A DNA stretch of 64,000 bases from Verrucomicrobiota bacterium (GCA_023431185.1 JAEYXS010000110.1:25595-89594), one strand, 5' to 3'; counted from the first letter of the stretch, positions 55,047-63,539 are shown. Notes: generated from the sequence alone by a model not told the origin. Translations and numbers: made by a program.

Positions 55047-55292
55047 TCAGAGGCGAAGGGAGTGTATCAAAATCGTAAGAGTGACGAGGGTTTCATTGGC
55101 CAGGAGATAAGCAGCAGCTCTTCGCTTATCTGTGGGGTAATAGGAGGAAAACCGGGTAAAGATAATGCCTTGGGGCATCATAATGAGGAACAGCAAGAAC
55201 CAAGGGGAAACAGGCAGGAGCAGGGAGATCGGCAATAAAAGCAGAAACAGCGGAATAAGGTGCAGGTCGATTTCGTTGAGGATGGTGCGCAT
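55047..55292 (-). CDS. Possible very hydrophobic small membrane protein
   Basis: An 81-codon frame reading MRTILNEIDLHLIPLFLLLLP and continuing as almost unbroken hydrophobic sequence for ~45 residues, then a basic segment (PTDKRRAAAYLLANE) and a last hydrophobic stretch. No ribosome binding site and no recognised family. The composition would suit a two- to three-helix membrane protein, but the surrounding non-coding repeats make a chance ORF quite possible. Confidence 0.35.
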   Translation of the reverse strand: MRTILNEIDLHLIPLFLLLLPISLLLPVSPWFLLFLIMMPQGIIFTRFSSYYPTDKRRAAAYLLANETLVTLTILIHSLRL

Positions 55293-55561
55293 GAACTACG
55301 ATTATTGGTCTGAAGCAGAATGCTTGCGGGTGGGATAGTCCAGCCGTTTCCAATCAAAAGCGGGCGAGTAGGAGGTGATGGGCTACGGCGGACGTCGCGT
55401 GCTTCGCCGGTCTCAGTTAGGGAATTGGTAGAAAACCTCGGCACATGTACGCAAGTGCCGAGGTGTAAAAGAGCGGGGAGGGGGTGGCTACGGTGGTCGT
55501 TGCGGGTGGCCGGTAAGCTCTGGCGGTCCTTCAGGCCGCAGAGGAGCCAGGGATCGTTTTA

Positions 55562-55626
55562 CCCAAGGCAGCGCCCGTTGAGGCGGGCGCTGCCTTGGGC
55601 TGGAATCTTTCGGCCCGTTGGGCCGA
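55562..55626. repeat. Long perfect hairpin plus short GTT-loop palindrome
   Basis: CCCAAGGCAGCGCCCG (55562-55577) pairs perfectly over 16 bp with 55584-55599 around a 6-base loop. Ten bases on, TCGGCCC-GTT-GGGCCGA (55610-55626) forms a second hairpin, the core of which (TTCGGCCCGTTGGGCC) also occurs at 22334-22349. No T-run follows the large stem, so termination is not its obvious job. Confidence 0.7.
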
Positions 55627-55851
55627 GGGACTGGCTGGGCGGGGCAAGGAGATGGTCACGGAAAGGTCTTGTACACTTATGCTGGCTAGGGAGGAGGAGC
55701 TGGTGTCAGAACATGATTTTCAGAGAGGGGAATTTTCAGCTTACCAAACGGTATAATTTCCTAACTAACTGGGAGCCAGTTTGTTGGGCGTTTAAAATAA
55801 AAGTTATTCACAGTATTCACATGGACAGCGGATGTCCTACCCCCTCGGGTA

Positions 55852-55879
55852 TGGTATGAATTATGAAGGATTAATTATG
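55852..55879. repeat. Heptanucleotide tandem repeat, second locus
   Basis: Successive 7-mers TGGTATG, AATTATG, AAGGATT, AATTATG. Sixteen bases (55853-55868) are identical to 28303-28318 in front of the DUF1080 gene. Here the array again overlaps potential ATG codons at the head of a short reading frame. Confidence 0.7.
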
Positions 55880-56013
55880 AAGAAGATCGAAGGGAAAGCG
55901 AGGACGCCCCGACCTATCGGTACGGGGTTCAGGACGACGACGAGCCTGAGGACTATTGGGAGGGGCCGAGAAACCGGTTTACAGGGGGGCTTAGTGGGGA
56001 TAACTTTAGCTAA
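55870..56013 (+). pseudogene. Possible small acidic ORF whose start is broken by repeat units
   Basis: One frame reads NYEEDRRESEDAPTYRYGV, then QDDDEPEDYWEGPRNRF, and ends TGGLSGDNFS at the TAA at 56011-56013. Its amino-acid composition looks coherent, but there is no ATG in frame; 55870 is only the first codon (ATT) after an upstream stop. The ATG at 55856 would read into it as MNYEEDRR if the 14 bases made of two heptamers were absent. Whether a protein is made is unclear, and no family was recognised. Confidence 0.3.
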
Positions 56014-56105
56014 AGACACCCTAGCCGATTACTTATTTTGCCCGAAACCTATCGGGCCGTTACACCGTCTGACATAGGCAGAGCAAAATTTAAGGACCAA
56101 CATAT

Positions 56106-57536
56106 ATGAAGCCGACCGCAAAATATCTCGCCGAACATACGGCCCGCCCGGAGGATTTCATCTTGAACCGCCGCCAGTTCCTGAACCGGTTCGGCATGGG
56201 CATGGGTGTCTTGGGGCTCGCCGGGGTGATGGCGGATGATCTGTTGCTGGGCTCTGCCGCCCAGGCGGCGGGCAATCTCTCGCCGCTTGCGCCGAAGAAT
56301 CCGCCGTTGCCCGCAAAGGCGAAGGCGGTGGTACACATTTTCGCGCAGGGTGCGCCGTCGCATGTGGATACTTGGGATCCGAAGCCGGCGTTGACCGCGA
56401 ATGACGGCAAGGATTTGCCGGGGCTCAATGGCGTGGGTCTCGCGTCGCCGTTCAAGTTTGAGAAGAAGGGCAAGTCAGGCATCGACGTCAGCGAAGTGTT
56501 CCCGAACATCGGCGAGCATGTGGACAGCATGGCGGTGATCCGCTCGATGTGGACGAACATCCCCTCGCACGAAGTGGCGACGGTGATGATGAACACGGGT
56601 TCGCTGCGGCTCCCGAAACCGAGCATGGGTTCGTGGGTGCTCTACGGGTTGGGCAGTGTGAACCAGAACATGCCGGGCTATATTTCCTTGCGTCCGGGCG
56701 GGGTGCCGCCGGGTGGCACGCAGAACTGGCAATCGTCTTTCCTGCCGGGTGTGTTCCAAGGGACGAGCATCAATACGACGTCGCAACGGGTGGAAGACTT
56801 GATCGAGAACATCAAGAACCAGTTCTCCTCGCAGACGGAGCAGCGGCGTCAGCTCGATCTCATCCACAAGCTGAATTACATGCACAGCCAGAATCTCCAG
56901 AAGGACATCCAACTGGAAGCGCGGCTGGAGGCGTACGAGATGGCGTTCAAGATGCAGACGGAGGCGACGGATGCCTTCGACATCTCGAAGGAGCCGCAGA
57001 ACATCCGCGACATGTACGGCAACACGGCGCAAGGGCGGCAGATGCTCATCGCGCGGCGTCTCATTGAGCGCGGCGTGCGTTTCGTGCAGGCATGGCAGGG
57101 CGGGTGGGATCATCACCAGGACTTGGCGGATCGCCTGGCGGCGAAGGCGCGCGAGGTGGATCAACCAGTGGGCGCGTTCTTGAAGGATTTGAAGCAGCGC
57201 GGATTGCTGGACAGCACGCTCGTCGTGTGGGGCGGTGAGTTCGGTCGCACGGTGACGCGCGATCGCAACGGCAACGCAGACCCGGGTCGCGATCATAACA
57301 GCCGGGCTTTCAGCACGTGGCTGGCAGGCGGCGGCGTGAAGGGCGGCACGATCTATGGGGCGACGGATGAATTCGGCGCGCGCGCGGTGGAAAACAAGGT
57401 GCATGTCCATGATCTGCACGCGACGATCCTCGGCCTGTTGGGCTTCGATCATGAGAAGCTGACGTATCGTTACAACGGCCGTGATTTCCGCCTGACGGAT
57501 GTGCATGGCAACGTGGTGAAGGGGATCATGGCGTGA
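56106..57536 (+). CDS. DUF1501 exported protein
   Basis: A 476-residue protein of the DUF1501 family, common in Planctomycetes and Verrucomicrobia and related to the alkaline-phosphatase/sulfatase fold. The N-terminus has a twin-arginine-type signal (NRRQFLNRFGMGMGVLGLAG). Family motifs include VVHIFAQGAPSHVDTWDPKP, RSMWTNIPSHE, QAWQGGWDHH, VVWGGEFGRTV and GRDHNSRAFSTWLAGGGVKGG, and the C-terminal HDLHATILGLLGFDHEKLTYRYNGRDFRL. AAGGA stands 9 bases before the ATG. The next gene (DUF1549/DUF1553) overlaps or follows at once; the two families are nearly always paired. Function unknown. Confidence 0.93.
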   Translation: MKPTAKYLAEHTARPEDFILNRRQFLNRFGMGMGVLGLAGVMADDLLLGSAAQAAGNLSPLAPKNPPLPAKAKAVVHIFAQGAPSHVDTWDPKPALTANDGKDLPGLNGVGLASPFKFEKKGKSGIDVSEVFPNIGEHVDSMAVIRSMWTNIPSHEVATVMMNTGSLRLPKPSMGSWVLYGLGSVNQNMPGYISLRPGGVPPGGTQNWQSSFLPGVFQGTSINTTSQRVEDLIENIKNQFSSQTEQRRQLDLIHKLNYMHSQNLQKDIQLEARLEAYEMAFKMQTEATDAFDISKEPQNIRDMYGNTAQGRQMLIARRLIERGVRFVQAWQGGWDHHQDLADRLAAKAREVDQPVGAFLKDLKQRGLLDSTLVVWGGEFGRTVTRDRNGNADPGRDHNSRAFSTWLAGGGVKGGTIYGATDEFGARAVENKVHVHDLHATILGLLGFDHEKLTYRYNGRDFRLTDVHGNVVKGIMA

Positions 57537-57553
57537 GTGAATCCAAAGCGCGT

Positions 57554-60469
57554 ATGAAAAATTTTTCCAACAGAGCGCGGCTGGCGGTCATGGCACTCGG
57601 TGCCCTGGTGCTGGCACCGTCGTTGCGCGCGAACGATGTGATCAAGCAGCAGCTTGAACATTTCAATACGAAGATCGCGCCGGTATTGGCGGAGAAATGT
57701 TACAAGTGCCACAGCGGCACGGAGGACAAGGTCAAGGGCGGGCTGACGCTGGATACGAAGGAGGGAATGCTGCGGGGCGGTGATACGGGACCGGCGGTGG
57801 TGCCGGGCAATGTGGAGAAGAGTCTGCTCATCCGGGCGATCGCCTATGCGGATGAAGACATGCAAATGCCGCCGAAGGAGAAGCTGCCGAGCAATGTGAT
57901 CGCGGACTTCGTGGTGTGGATCAAGATGGGCGCGCCGGTGCCGCAAAGTGACGGGGTCAAGACGGCGAAGAGTTACAAGAACGCCGCGGCGGCGAACCAC
58001 TGGGCCTTCAAACCGGTGACAAAACCCGCGGTGCCGGCGGTGAATGCGCAGCAATGGGTGAAGAACGAGATCGATAATTTCATCCTCGCCAAGCTGGAGG
58101 CGAAGAACATGTATCCGAACAAGCTGGCGGACAAGCGGACGCTGATCCGCCGGGCGACGTTCGACCTGACCGGGCTGCCGCCGACGCCGGAAGAGGTGAA
58201 GGCATTTTTGGAGGATGATTCCTCCAAGGCTTATGAGAAGCTGATCGACCGTTTGCTGGCTTCGCCGCAGTATGGTGAGCGCTGGGGCCGTTACTGGCTG
58301 GACGTGGCACGTTATGCGGACACGAAGGGCGAGGTGAACGGGCAGCGGGAGGATTTCCATTATCCGTACGCGTATACGTATCGGGATTACGTCATCAAGG
58401 CCTTCAACGATGACAAGCCGTATGACCAGTTCATCATGGAGCAGCTTGCGGCGGACCGGATGAACGTGAAGGACAAGACATCGCTCGCAGCGCTGGGTTT
58501 CCTGACGCTGGGCAACCGTTTCGACAACCAGCAGAACGAGATCATCAATGACCGTATTGACACCATCACGAAGGGCTTCCAGGCGCTGACGGTGGCGTGC
58601 TCGCGGTGCCATGATCACATGTTCGATCCGCTGCCGACGGAGGATTACTATGCTTTGCACGGCATCCTGGCCAGCTCGGTGGAACCGAAGGAGAAACCGC
58701 TGATCGCGGACGTGAACGAGAAGGCGCCAGAGTATCAGGCGTATCTGGCGCAACGGGCGAAGCTGGAGAACGATCTGCAGGAATTCTACCGGAAGGATGT
58801 GGGGGATTTTCTGGGTGACATGCGCAAGAACGCGGGCATGTACATGGCCATCATCGAGGAGGCCAAGGGCAAGCCGCAGAGCGAGGTGGGTGCGCTGGTG
58901 CGCAAGCACAAGCTGAACCAGGAGGCGGTGCGCATCTGGCAGAATATTTTGCGCGGCCGTCGGCTGAATGATCCCGTGCTGGGGCCGTATCACGAATTCG
59001 CGCGGCTCTCGCCGAATGAGTTCGCGACGAAGTCGAAGGAGATCTCGACGCGCATCGCGGCGAACGCCGACAAGCGGCGGCCGATCAATCCGTACATCGC
59101 GAACCAGTTCCGGGGCATCTATCCGCAATCCATGGCGCAAGTGGCGGGCATCTACGGGCGGGCATTTGCGACAGTGGAGGCGCGTTGGCAGGAAGTGTCG
59201 GCGCGTAATCCGAAGGCCAAAGCATTGCCGGATGCGAGCCAGGAAGCGGTGCGTATGGCGATCATTCCGGGCGCGCGCAACAACGAAGATCCGCTGGAGG
59301 CCCTGCGGCGCGCGCTGCCGCGCAATCTGCAAGGGCGCGAGACGCGGTTGCGCTCGGCGATCTCGCAACTGGAAGGCAGCCATCCCGGCGCACCCGCGCG
59401 CGCGATGGTGATGAATGATGCCGCGACACCGCGCGATTCGTATGTGTTCATCCGTGGTGAGGCGGGCAGCCGCGGTCCGGTGGTGCCCCGGCGTTATCTG
59501 GAGATCTTCAGCGAGGGCAAGCAGCCCTTCCGCGATGGCAGCGGCCGGCTGGAGCTCGCGAAGGCGATCGCCTCGAAGGACAATCCGTTGACCGCGCGCG
59601 TGGCGGTGAACCGCATCTGGATGCATCATTTCGGGGATGGCTTCGTGTTGACGCCGGATGATTTCGGCACCCAGAGCACGCCACCGAGCCATCCGGAATT
59701 GCTCGATTATCTGGCGAACGACTTCATGGCGAACGGCTGGTCAATGAAGGCGTTGCACAAGAAGATCATGATGACCTACGCGTACCAGCAGAGCAGCGAG
59801 AATAATCCGCAGTTCGCGCAGATTGATCCTTACAACCGCCTGCTCTGGCGGGCGAACATCCGCCGGTTGGAGTTTGAGGCGTTGCGGGATTCCTTGCTGG
59901 CGATGGGTGACAAGCTGGACAAGACGATGGGCGGCAAGCCGGTGAACCTGATGAGCGAGCCGTATTCCACGCGGCGGACGGTGTATGGCTACATCGACCG
60001 GGCGCGGTTGCCGGAGGTGATGAACAATTTCGACTTCGCGAACCCGGACATCAGCACGGGCAAACGTTATGAAACCATCGTGCCGCAGCAATCGCTCTTC
60101 ATGATGAACAGCCCGCTGGTGGTGGAGCAGGCGCGCAACCTGACGGAGCGCAAAGACTTCAAGGCGTTGAAAGAGGACGAGGACCGCATCAAGCTGCTCT
60201 ATGAGCTGATCTTCCAGCGGTTGCCCTCCGAGACGGAGATCAAGCTGGGCCTGGCCTTCCTGAACAGCACGCCGGAGAAGGATCTCGTGCCGGTGGTGGC
60301 CAGCGTGCAGGAGATGGCGCAGGCAAATACGAAAGCCAAGGCCAAGGGCAAAGGCAAGGCGATGGACCGCCAGACCCCGGCGGCCAAACCGGTGCAGAAG
60401 ACATTGGGTGCGTGGGACAAATACGCGCACGCGCTCTTGCAGACGAACGAGGCGACGTTTGTGAACTGA
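57554..60469 (+). CDS. PSCyt1-DUF1549-DUF1553 exported cytochrome-like protein
   Basis: About 971 residues from the ATG at 57554, which begins a signal peptide (ARLAVMALGALVLAPSLRA). A GTG at 57533 that overlaps the previous stop is an alternative start. The planctomycete cytochrome domain PSCyt1 carries CYKCH (C49, C52, H53). DUF1549 follows (LIRRATFDLTGLPPTPEEV, SPQYGERWGRYWLDVARYADT) with a second CxxCH-type motif, CSRCHDH. DUF1553 fills the last third (RVAVNRIWMHHFGDGFVLTPDDFG, FEALRDSLL). It forms a translationally close pair with DUF1501 and probably works in an extracytoplasmic redox complex. Substrate unknown. Confidence 0.93.
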   Translation: MKNFSNRARLAVMALGALVLAPSLRANDVIKQQLEHFNTKIAPVLAEKCYKCHSGTEDKVKGGLTLDTKEGMLRGGDTGPAVVPGNVEKSLLIRAIAYADEDMQMPPKEKLPSNVIADFVVWIKMGAPVPQSDGVKTAKSYKNAAAANHWAFKPVTKPAVPAVNAQQWVKNEIDNFILAKLEAKNMYPNKLADKRTLIRRATFDLTGLPPTPEEVKAFLEDDSSKAYEKLIDRLLASPQYGERWGRYWLDVARYADTKGEVNGQREDFHYPYAYTYRDYVIKAFNDDKPYDQFIMEQLAADRMNVKDKTSLAALGFLTLGNRFDNQQNEIINDRIDTITKGFQALTVACSRCHDHMFDPLPTEDYYALHGILASSVEPKEKPLIADVNEKAPEYQAYLAQRAKLENDLQEFYRKDVGDFLGDMRKNAGMYMAIIEEAKGKPQSEVGALVRKHKLNQEAVRIWQNILRGRRLNDPVLGPYHEFARLSPNEFATKSKEISTRIAANADKRRPINPYIANQFRGIYPQSMAQVAGIYGRAFATVEARWQEVSARNPKAKALPDASQEAVRMAIIPGARNNEDPLEALRRALPRNLQGRETRLRSAISQLEGSHPGAPARAMVMNDAATPRDSYVFIRGEAGSRGPVVPRRYLEIFSEGKQPFRDGSGRLELAKAIASKDNPLTARVAVNRIWMHHFGDGFVLTPDDFGTQSTPPSHPELLDYLANDFMANGWSMKALHKKIMMTYAYQQSSENNPQFAQIDPYNRLLWRANIRRLEFEALRDSLLAMGDKLDKTMGGKPVNLMSEPYSTRRTVYGYIDRARLPEVMNNFDFANPDISTGKRYETIVPQQSLFMMNSPLVVEQARNLTERKDFKALKEDEDRIKLLYELIFQRLPSETEIKLGLAFLNSTPEKDLVPVVASVQEMAQANTKAKAKGKGKAMDRQTPAAKPVQKTLGAWDKYAHALLQTNEATFVN

Positions 60470-60494
60470 GTTTTTGCCCGAATTATTCTCAAGC

Positions 60495-60521
60495 AAAAGA
60501 CCGGCCTGGAGCCGGTCTTTT
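60495..60521. terminator. Bidirectional intrinsic terminator
   Basis: A perfect 11-bp stem AAAAGACCGGC (60495-60505) / GCCGGTCTTTT (60511-60521) with loop CTGGA. It has T-runs in both directions, and serves the DUF1553 gene on the plus strand and the gamma-carbonic-anhydrase-like gene on the minus strand. Confidence 0.9.
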
Positions 60522-60549
60522 CTTTTGGTGATATTCGCGAGATTCAAAT

Positions 60550-61104
60550 TCAAGTCGGCAAAGGTCCACCAACATTGATGCCGTGCTGCAGGCAGTAGGC
60601 CGAGTTCACCACATACTTCTCCGCCCAATATTTTAGTCCGGCCCGCTCTTCCGAAGTCAGCGCGCGTTTCACTTTCGCGGGTGAACCGATGACCATGGAG
60701 CCCGGCGGGATCACGGTGCCTTGCGTGACGAGCGCGTTGGCGCCGATGATGGACTGCGCGCCGATCACCGCGCCATCAAGGATGGTCGCACCCATGCCGA
60801 TGAGGCATTCATCGCCGACCGTGCAGGCGTGTACGATGGCGGAGTGGCCGACCGTAACCCAGTTGCCGATGAGGCAGGGGAAGTCATCCGCGAGATGGAT
60901 CACCGCATTGTCCTGGATGTTCGAGTGATGACCGATCTCGATCCGGTTGATGTCACCGCGCACAGTGGCGTTGTACCACACGCTGGAGTTATCTCCGAGC
61001 GTCACATCACCCAGCACCACGGCGCTCTTCGCGATGTAAACATCTTTTCCCAGGCGCGGTTGTTTGCGCAAAAAAGTATTCAACTGACCGATGAGTTTTT
61101 CCAT
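60550..61104 (-). CDS. Gamma-carbonic anhydrase-family protein (left-handed beta-helix)
   Basis: A 184-residue hexapeptide-repeat protein. Repeated LIV-G-x-x-x units run from VYIAKSAVVLGDVTLGDNSSVWYNATVRGD to GSPAKVKRALT. The three histidine positions for the metal fall in NAVIHLADD and VTVGHSAIVHACTVGD, so the metal site looks complete. Family members include Cam-type carbonic anhydrases and YrdA-like proteins of unclear activity; the long catalytic loop of Cam is absent. A separate beta-class enzyme is encoded at 21.6 kb. Confidence 0.9.
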   Translation of the reverse strand: MEKLIGQLNTFLRKQPRLGKDVYIAKSAVVLGDVTLGDNSSVWYNATVRGDINRIEIGHHSNIQDNAVIHLADDFPCLIGNWVTVGHSAIVHACTVGDECLIGMGATILDGAVIGAQSIIGANALVTQGTVIPPGSMVIGSPAKVKRALTSEERAGLKYWAEKYVVNSAYCLQHGINVGGPLPT

Positions 61105-61152
61105 GTGTTGTGCGGTGGATTATGGCCGTTGCCTTTTGCCCGCCAACAAAAA

Positions 61153-61184
61153 TAAAAAACCTGTCCGGTGATTCACCGGACAGG
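61153..61184 (-). terminator. Intrinsic terminator of the 61.2-kb small secreted protein gene
   Basis: On the minus strand CCTGTCCGGTG (61184-61174) pairs with CACCGGACAGG (61170-61160) over 11 bp around a 3-base loop and runs into TTTTTTATTTTTG. It follows the stop of the gene at 61219 by 34 bp. Confidence 0.88.
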
Positions 61185-61218
61185 CGCTGCAATATTTCGG
61201 TTCCTCCCGGGAACTGAA

Positions 61219-61638
61219 TTACCAGCAAACGCGATGGCGTGGGCGATAGCCGAAGCTGTAGTGATGCGTCACCACCGGCGCGTGCATATGGTGCACGACT
61301 GGTGCGCGATGCACGATCACGGGGGCCGGATGATAGACCACCGGTGCGGATTGCACATAGACCGGCTGCGCATAAACCACCTGCGGCTGCACCACGACCG
61401 GTGCGGACTGATACACTACCGTGGGTGCTGGCTGATAGGCCACGGGGGCAGGTTGATAAACCACGCGGGTCTCGGTATAGACCGGTGCGGGTTCGAAAGA
61501 TTTGGCGATCACGGCTCCAGCGATGACGCCGGTCAGTACTTTGCCCGCGGTGGCCCATTCACGGTCACCTGCGTGCGATTGCTGCGCGCCTGCGAGAAGC
61601 AAGCCACATACTGCCAGGGCGGTTACGACTTTTTTCAT
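61219..61638 (-). CDS. Small secreted Tyr/Pro/Val-repeat protein
   Basis: A 139-residue exported protein from the ATG at 61638, where the signal peptide begins (MKKVVTALAVCGLLLAGAQQ, cleavage near SHA-GD). A glycine/alanine-rich helix (AGKVLTGVIAGAVIAKSF) follows. The body is a run of short repeats of the type VVYQPAPV / VVYQSAPV / VVYHPAPV (~60-110), and the end is histidine-rich (HHMHAPVVTHHYSFGYRPRH). Such proteins may bind metals or surfaces; no family with known function was recognised. A start at 61686 would add 16 residues before the signal. Confidence 0.8.
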   Translation of the reverse strand: MKKVVTALAVCGLLLAGAQQSHAGDREWATAGKVLTGVIAGAVIAKSFEPAPVYTETRVVYQPAPVAYQPAPTVVYQSAPVVVQPQVVYAQPVYVQSAPVVYHPAPVIVHRAPVVHHMHAPVVTHHYSFGYRPRHRVCW

Positions 61639-61749
61639 ACTTTTGCCTTTTTTGAACTTCTGTCGGCTTTTTCTGCCAACATCCATAATGACGACGAAGA
61701 TTTCTTTTTATTCGAGCGGCTTTGGAGTAGCTTGGGTCTCAGAAGTGGT

Positions 61750-62691
61750 ATGAGTGAAGGAAACGGCCAGTCCAATGCCCACGAACACTACCGCCCCAAG
61801 CGGCGTATCCCCCGTTCTTTGAAGGAGTTGACGCCGGGCAACCATTTCAATCCGCGCGCGTTCTTTCACGAGATGGTCTGGAAGGCGCTCATCACCAAGC
61901 GCACCGGCATGCATCGCAAACCGGAATTCCCCACCTTGCAAAAAGGCGAAGTCGCGCTGACGTGGATCGGGCACGCTTCCTTCCTCGTGCAATTTGACGA
62001 TCTCAATGCGCTGGTGGATCCGAATTTTGCGAACTGGCTGTTTCTCCTGAAACGGCTCAAGCACGCGGGCATCAAGATCGAAGATCTGCCGCCCATCGAT
62101 CTCGTGCTGCTCACGCACGCGCACTTCGATCACTTTCACCGGCCCTCGCTCAAGAAGCTCCCGCATCCGAAACTCGCGTTGATGCCGTGGGGCATGGCGC
62201 CGCTAGCGAAAGGGCTCGGCTTCGAGCGCGTCATCGAGCTGAAGTGGTGGGAGAGCTTTCACAAGGGCGACTGGAAGGTGACGCTCGTGCCGAGCAAGCA
62301 TTGGGGCGCACGCACGCTGCACGATCATCATCGCGGCTACGGCGGATTTATTTTGGAACATCAGGGCCGCAAAGTTTATCACGCGGGAGACAGTGCTTAC
62401 TTTGAGGGCTTCAAGGAGATCGGGGATCGATGCAATCCTGAGATCGCGCTCCTGCCCATCGGCGCGTACTATCCAGATTCATTCCGCCGCACCCACATGG
62501 GGCCGGATGATGCCGTGCAAGTCTTCCTGGATCTGAAAGCAAAATGGCTCGTGCCGATGCATTACGGCACCTTCAAGCTTTCCTTCGAGGATATGAACGA
62601 ACCGCCGCGCTGGATGCAGGAGCTTGCCCACGAGCGAGGGCTTACCAATCACCTGCGTTTCTTGGAAGAAGGTTGTCCCTCGGTTTTTTGA
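61750..62691 (+). CDS. MBL-fold hydrolase, NAPE-PLD/UlaG-like
   Basis: A 313-residue metallo-beta-lactamase-fold protein from the ATG at 61750. The metal motif H-x-H-x-D-H is THAHFDHF, preceded by WIGHASFLVQFDDLNALVDPNF. Later ligands lie in VPSKHWG, YHAGDSAYFEGF and PMHYGTFKLS. The arrangement fits the NAPE-PLD-like subgroup acting on lipids or phosphodiesters in the cytoplasm. The open frame reaches upstream to 61168, but that part crosses the antisense secreted-protein gene and lacks homology, so the ATG at 61750 is the likely start. Confidence 0.9.
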   Translation: MSEGNGQSNAHEHYRPKRRIPRSLKELTPGNHFNPRAFFHEMVWKALITKRTGMHRKPEFPTLQKGEVALTWIGHASFLVQFDDLNALVDPNFANWLFLLKRLKHAGIKIEDLPPIDLVLLTHAHFDHFHRPSLKKLPHPKLALMPWGMAPLAKGLGFERVIELKWWESFHKGDWKVTLVPSKHWGARTLHDHHRGYGGFILEHQGRKVYHAGDSAYFEGFKEIGDRCNPEIALLPIGAYYPDSFRRTHMGPDDAVQVFLDLKAKWLVPMHYGTFKLSFEDMNEPPRWMQELAHERGLTNHLRFLEEGCPSVF

Positions 62692-62729
62692 TTCTCTCTT
62701 GCCGCTGCAATCGCCCGTCGTCGTCTACG

Positions 62730-63539
62730 TCATGGCTTCCTCAGCACAAAACTGTGATACTGCATCTGACCGTTGGCGAAGTTGCGATAGACCACGGAAC
62801 CTTTCGTCCCGGCGAAATCTTGGAAGGACTTCAGCAGCCACTTGGGAATCAGCTTCTGGATGAGCGTTTGCTTGCGCGTGTCATCTATATCGAGGGCCGC
62901 CAGCACATTCGACGTGATGTTGGTTTCCCGCACAATCTCCAGGCCGGAGTTGCGCAGTTGGGTGCGCCAGTTGCCCAGTTCGGATGCATCGCGGAAATCG
63001 GCATAGAGGAAATGGCCGCCCGGTTTTAGTATGCGATGCACTTCACTCACGAACTTTGGGAAATCAGGATAACAGTGTGATGATTCCACATTGATGACGG
63101 CATCGAAGCTCGCATCTGCGCAGGGCAATTTCTCGGCATCGCCTTGGTGAAATTCCAGTCCGTAGACTGATGCGTAGCGTGAGCGGCACAGCGCCACCGC
63201 TTTGTCAGAATAGTCGATGCCTGTATAACGCGCCGGTTCCAGTGCTGCTTTCAGGAAAGCCGCACCACCGCCACGACCGCTGCCGACTTCCAGCACCGTT
63301 TTGTCTTTCAGTTCCACGGCACTCGCGACTTGGTGATACAGTTGCAGGCACCAGCGCTCCGGCTCCAAGGCAGACGGGACAGGAGCCGTTTTTGCTTCCG
63401 GCAAACCGGCGTAGCCGTAGTTCATGCACGTCCAGTCGGTGACCTGCTGGTAGCTCGCCAGGTGATCATACCAGCGACGCCACAGGCCTTTCTTGATCCA
63501 ACTGAAACTGAACAACCAGGCAAAGAAACGTGTCAGCAC
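62730..63539 (-). CDS. Class I SAM-dependent methyltransferase
   Basis: A 269-residue methyltransferase. SAM motif I is VLEVGSGRGGGAAFLK, motif post-I ends the next strand in YTGIDYSDKAVALCR, then GDAEKLPCADASFDAVINVESSH and the motif-III region RILKPGGHFLYADFRD. An N-terminal hydrophobic/aromatic helix (RFFAWLFSFSWIKKGLWRRW) suggests membrane association, as in lipid or isoprenoid methyltransferases; the closest pattern is the phthiotriol/MPBQ-type group. Substrate unknown. It is convergent with the MBL-fold gene (38 bp apart). Confidence 0.88.
   Translation of the reverse strand: MLTRFFAWLFSFSWIKKGLWRRWYDHLASYQQVTDWTCMNYGYAGLPEAKTAPVPSALEPERWCLQLYHQVASAVELKDKTVLEVGSGRGGGAAFLKAALEPARYTGIDYSDKAVALCRSRYASVYGLEFHQGDAEKLPCADASFDAVINVESSHCYPDFPKFVSEVHRILKPGGHFLYADFRDASELGNWRTQLRNSGLEIVRETNITSNVLAALDIDDTRKQTLIQKLIPKWLLKSFQDFAGTKGSVVYRNFANGQMQYHSFVLRKP

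Larger units (their letters stand above)
54728..56105. other. Gene-poor, hairpin-rich stretch
   Basis: About 1.4 kb without a convincing gene, apart from one weak small ORF (55047-55292). It holds several palindromes: AGTCGGTGAC/GTCACCGACT at 54921-54945 (10-bp stem, 5-base loop); a 10-bp stem at 55435-55464 (core CCTCGGCAC/GTGCCGAGG); the strong hairpin at 55562-55599; and TCGGCCC-GTT-GGGCCGA at 55610-55626. A heptamer repeat begins at 55852. The mixture resembles decayed intergenic sequence with repeat insertions. Confidence 0.55.

Noticed and set aside
57470..59692. A 740-codon minus-strand frame opposite the DUF1549/DUF1553 gene
   Set aside because: Low-complexity Arg/Leu/His translation; the plus strand carries CxxCH, DUF1549 and DUF1553 motifs.
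61168..61749. Upstream extension of the MBL-fold frame by 194 codons
   Set aside because: It lies antisense to a clear signal-peptide protein and has no MBL homology.
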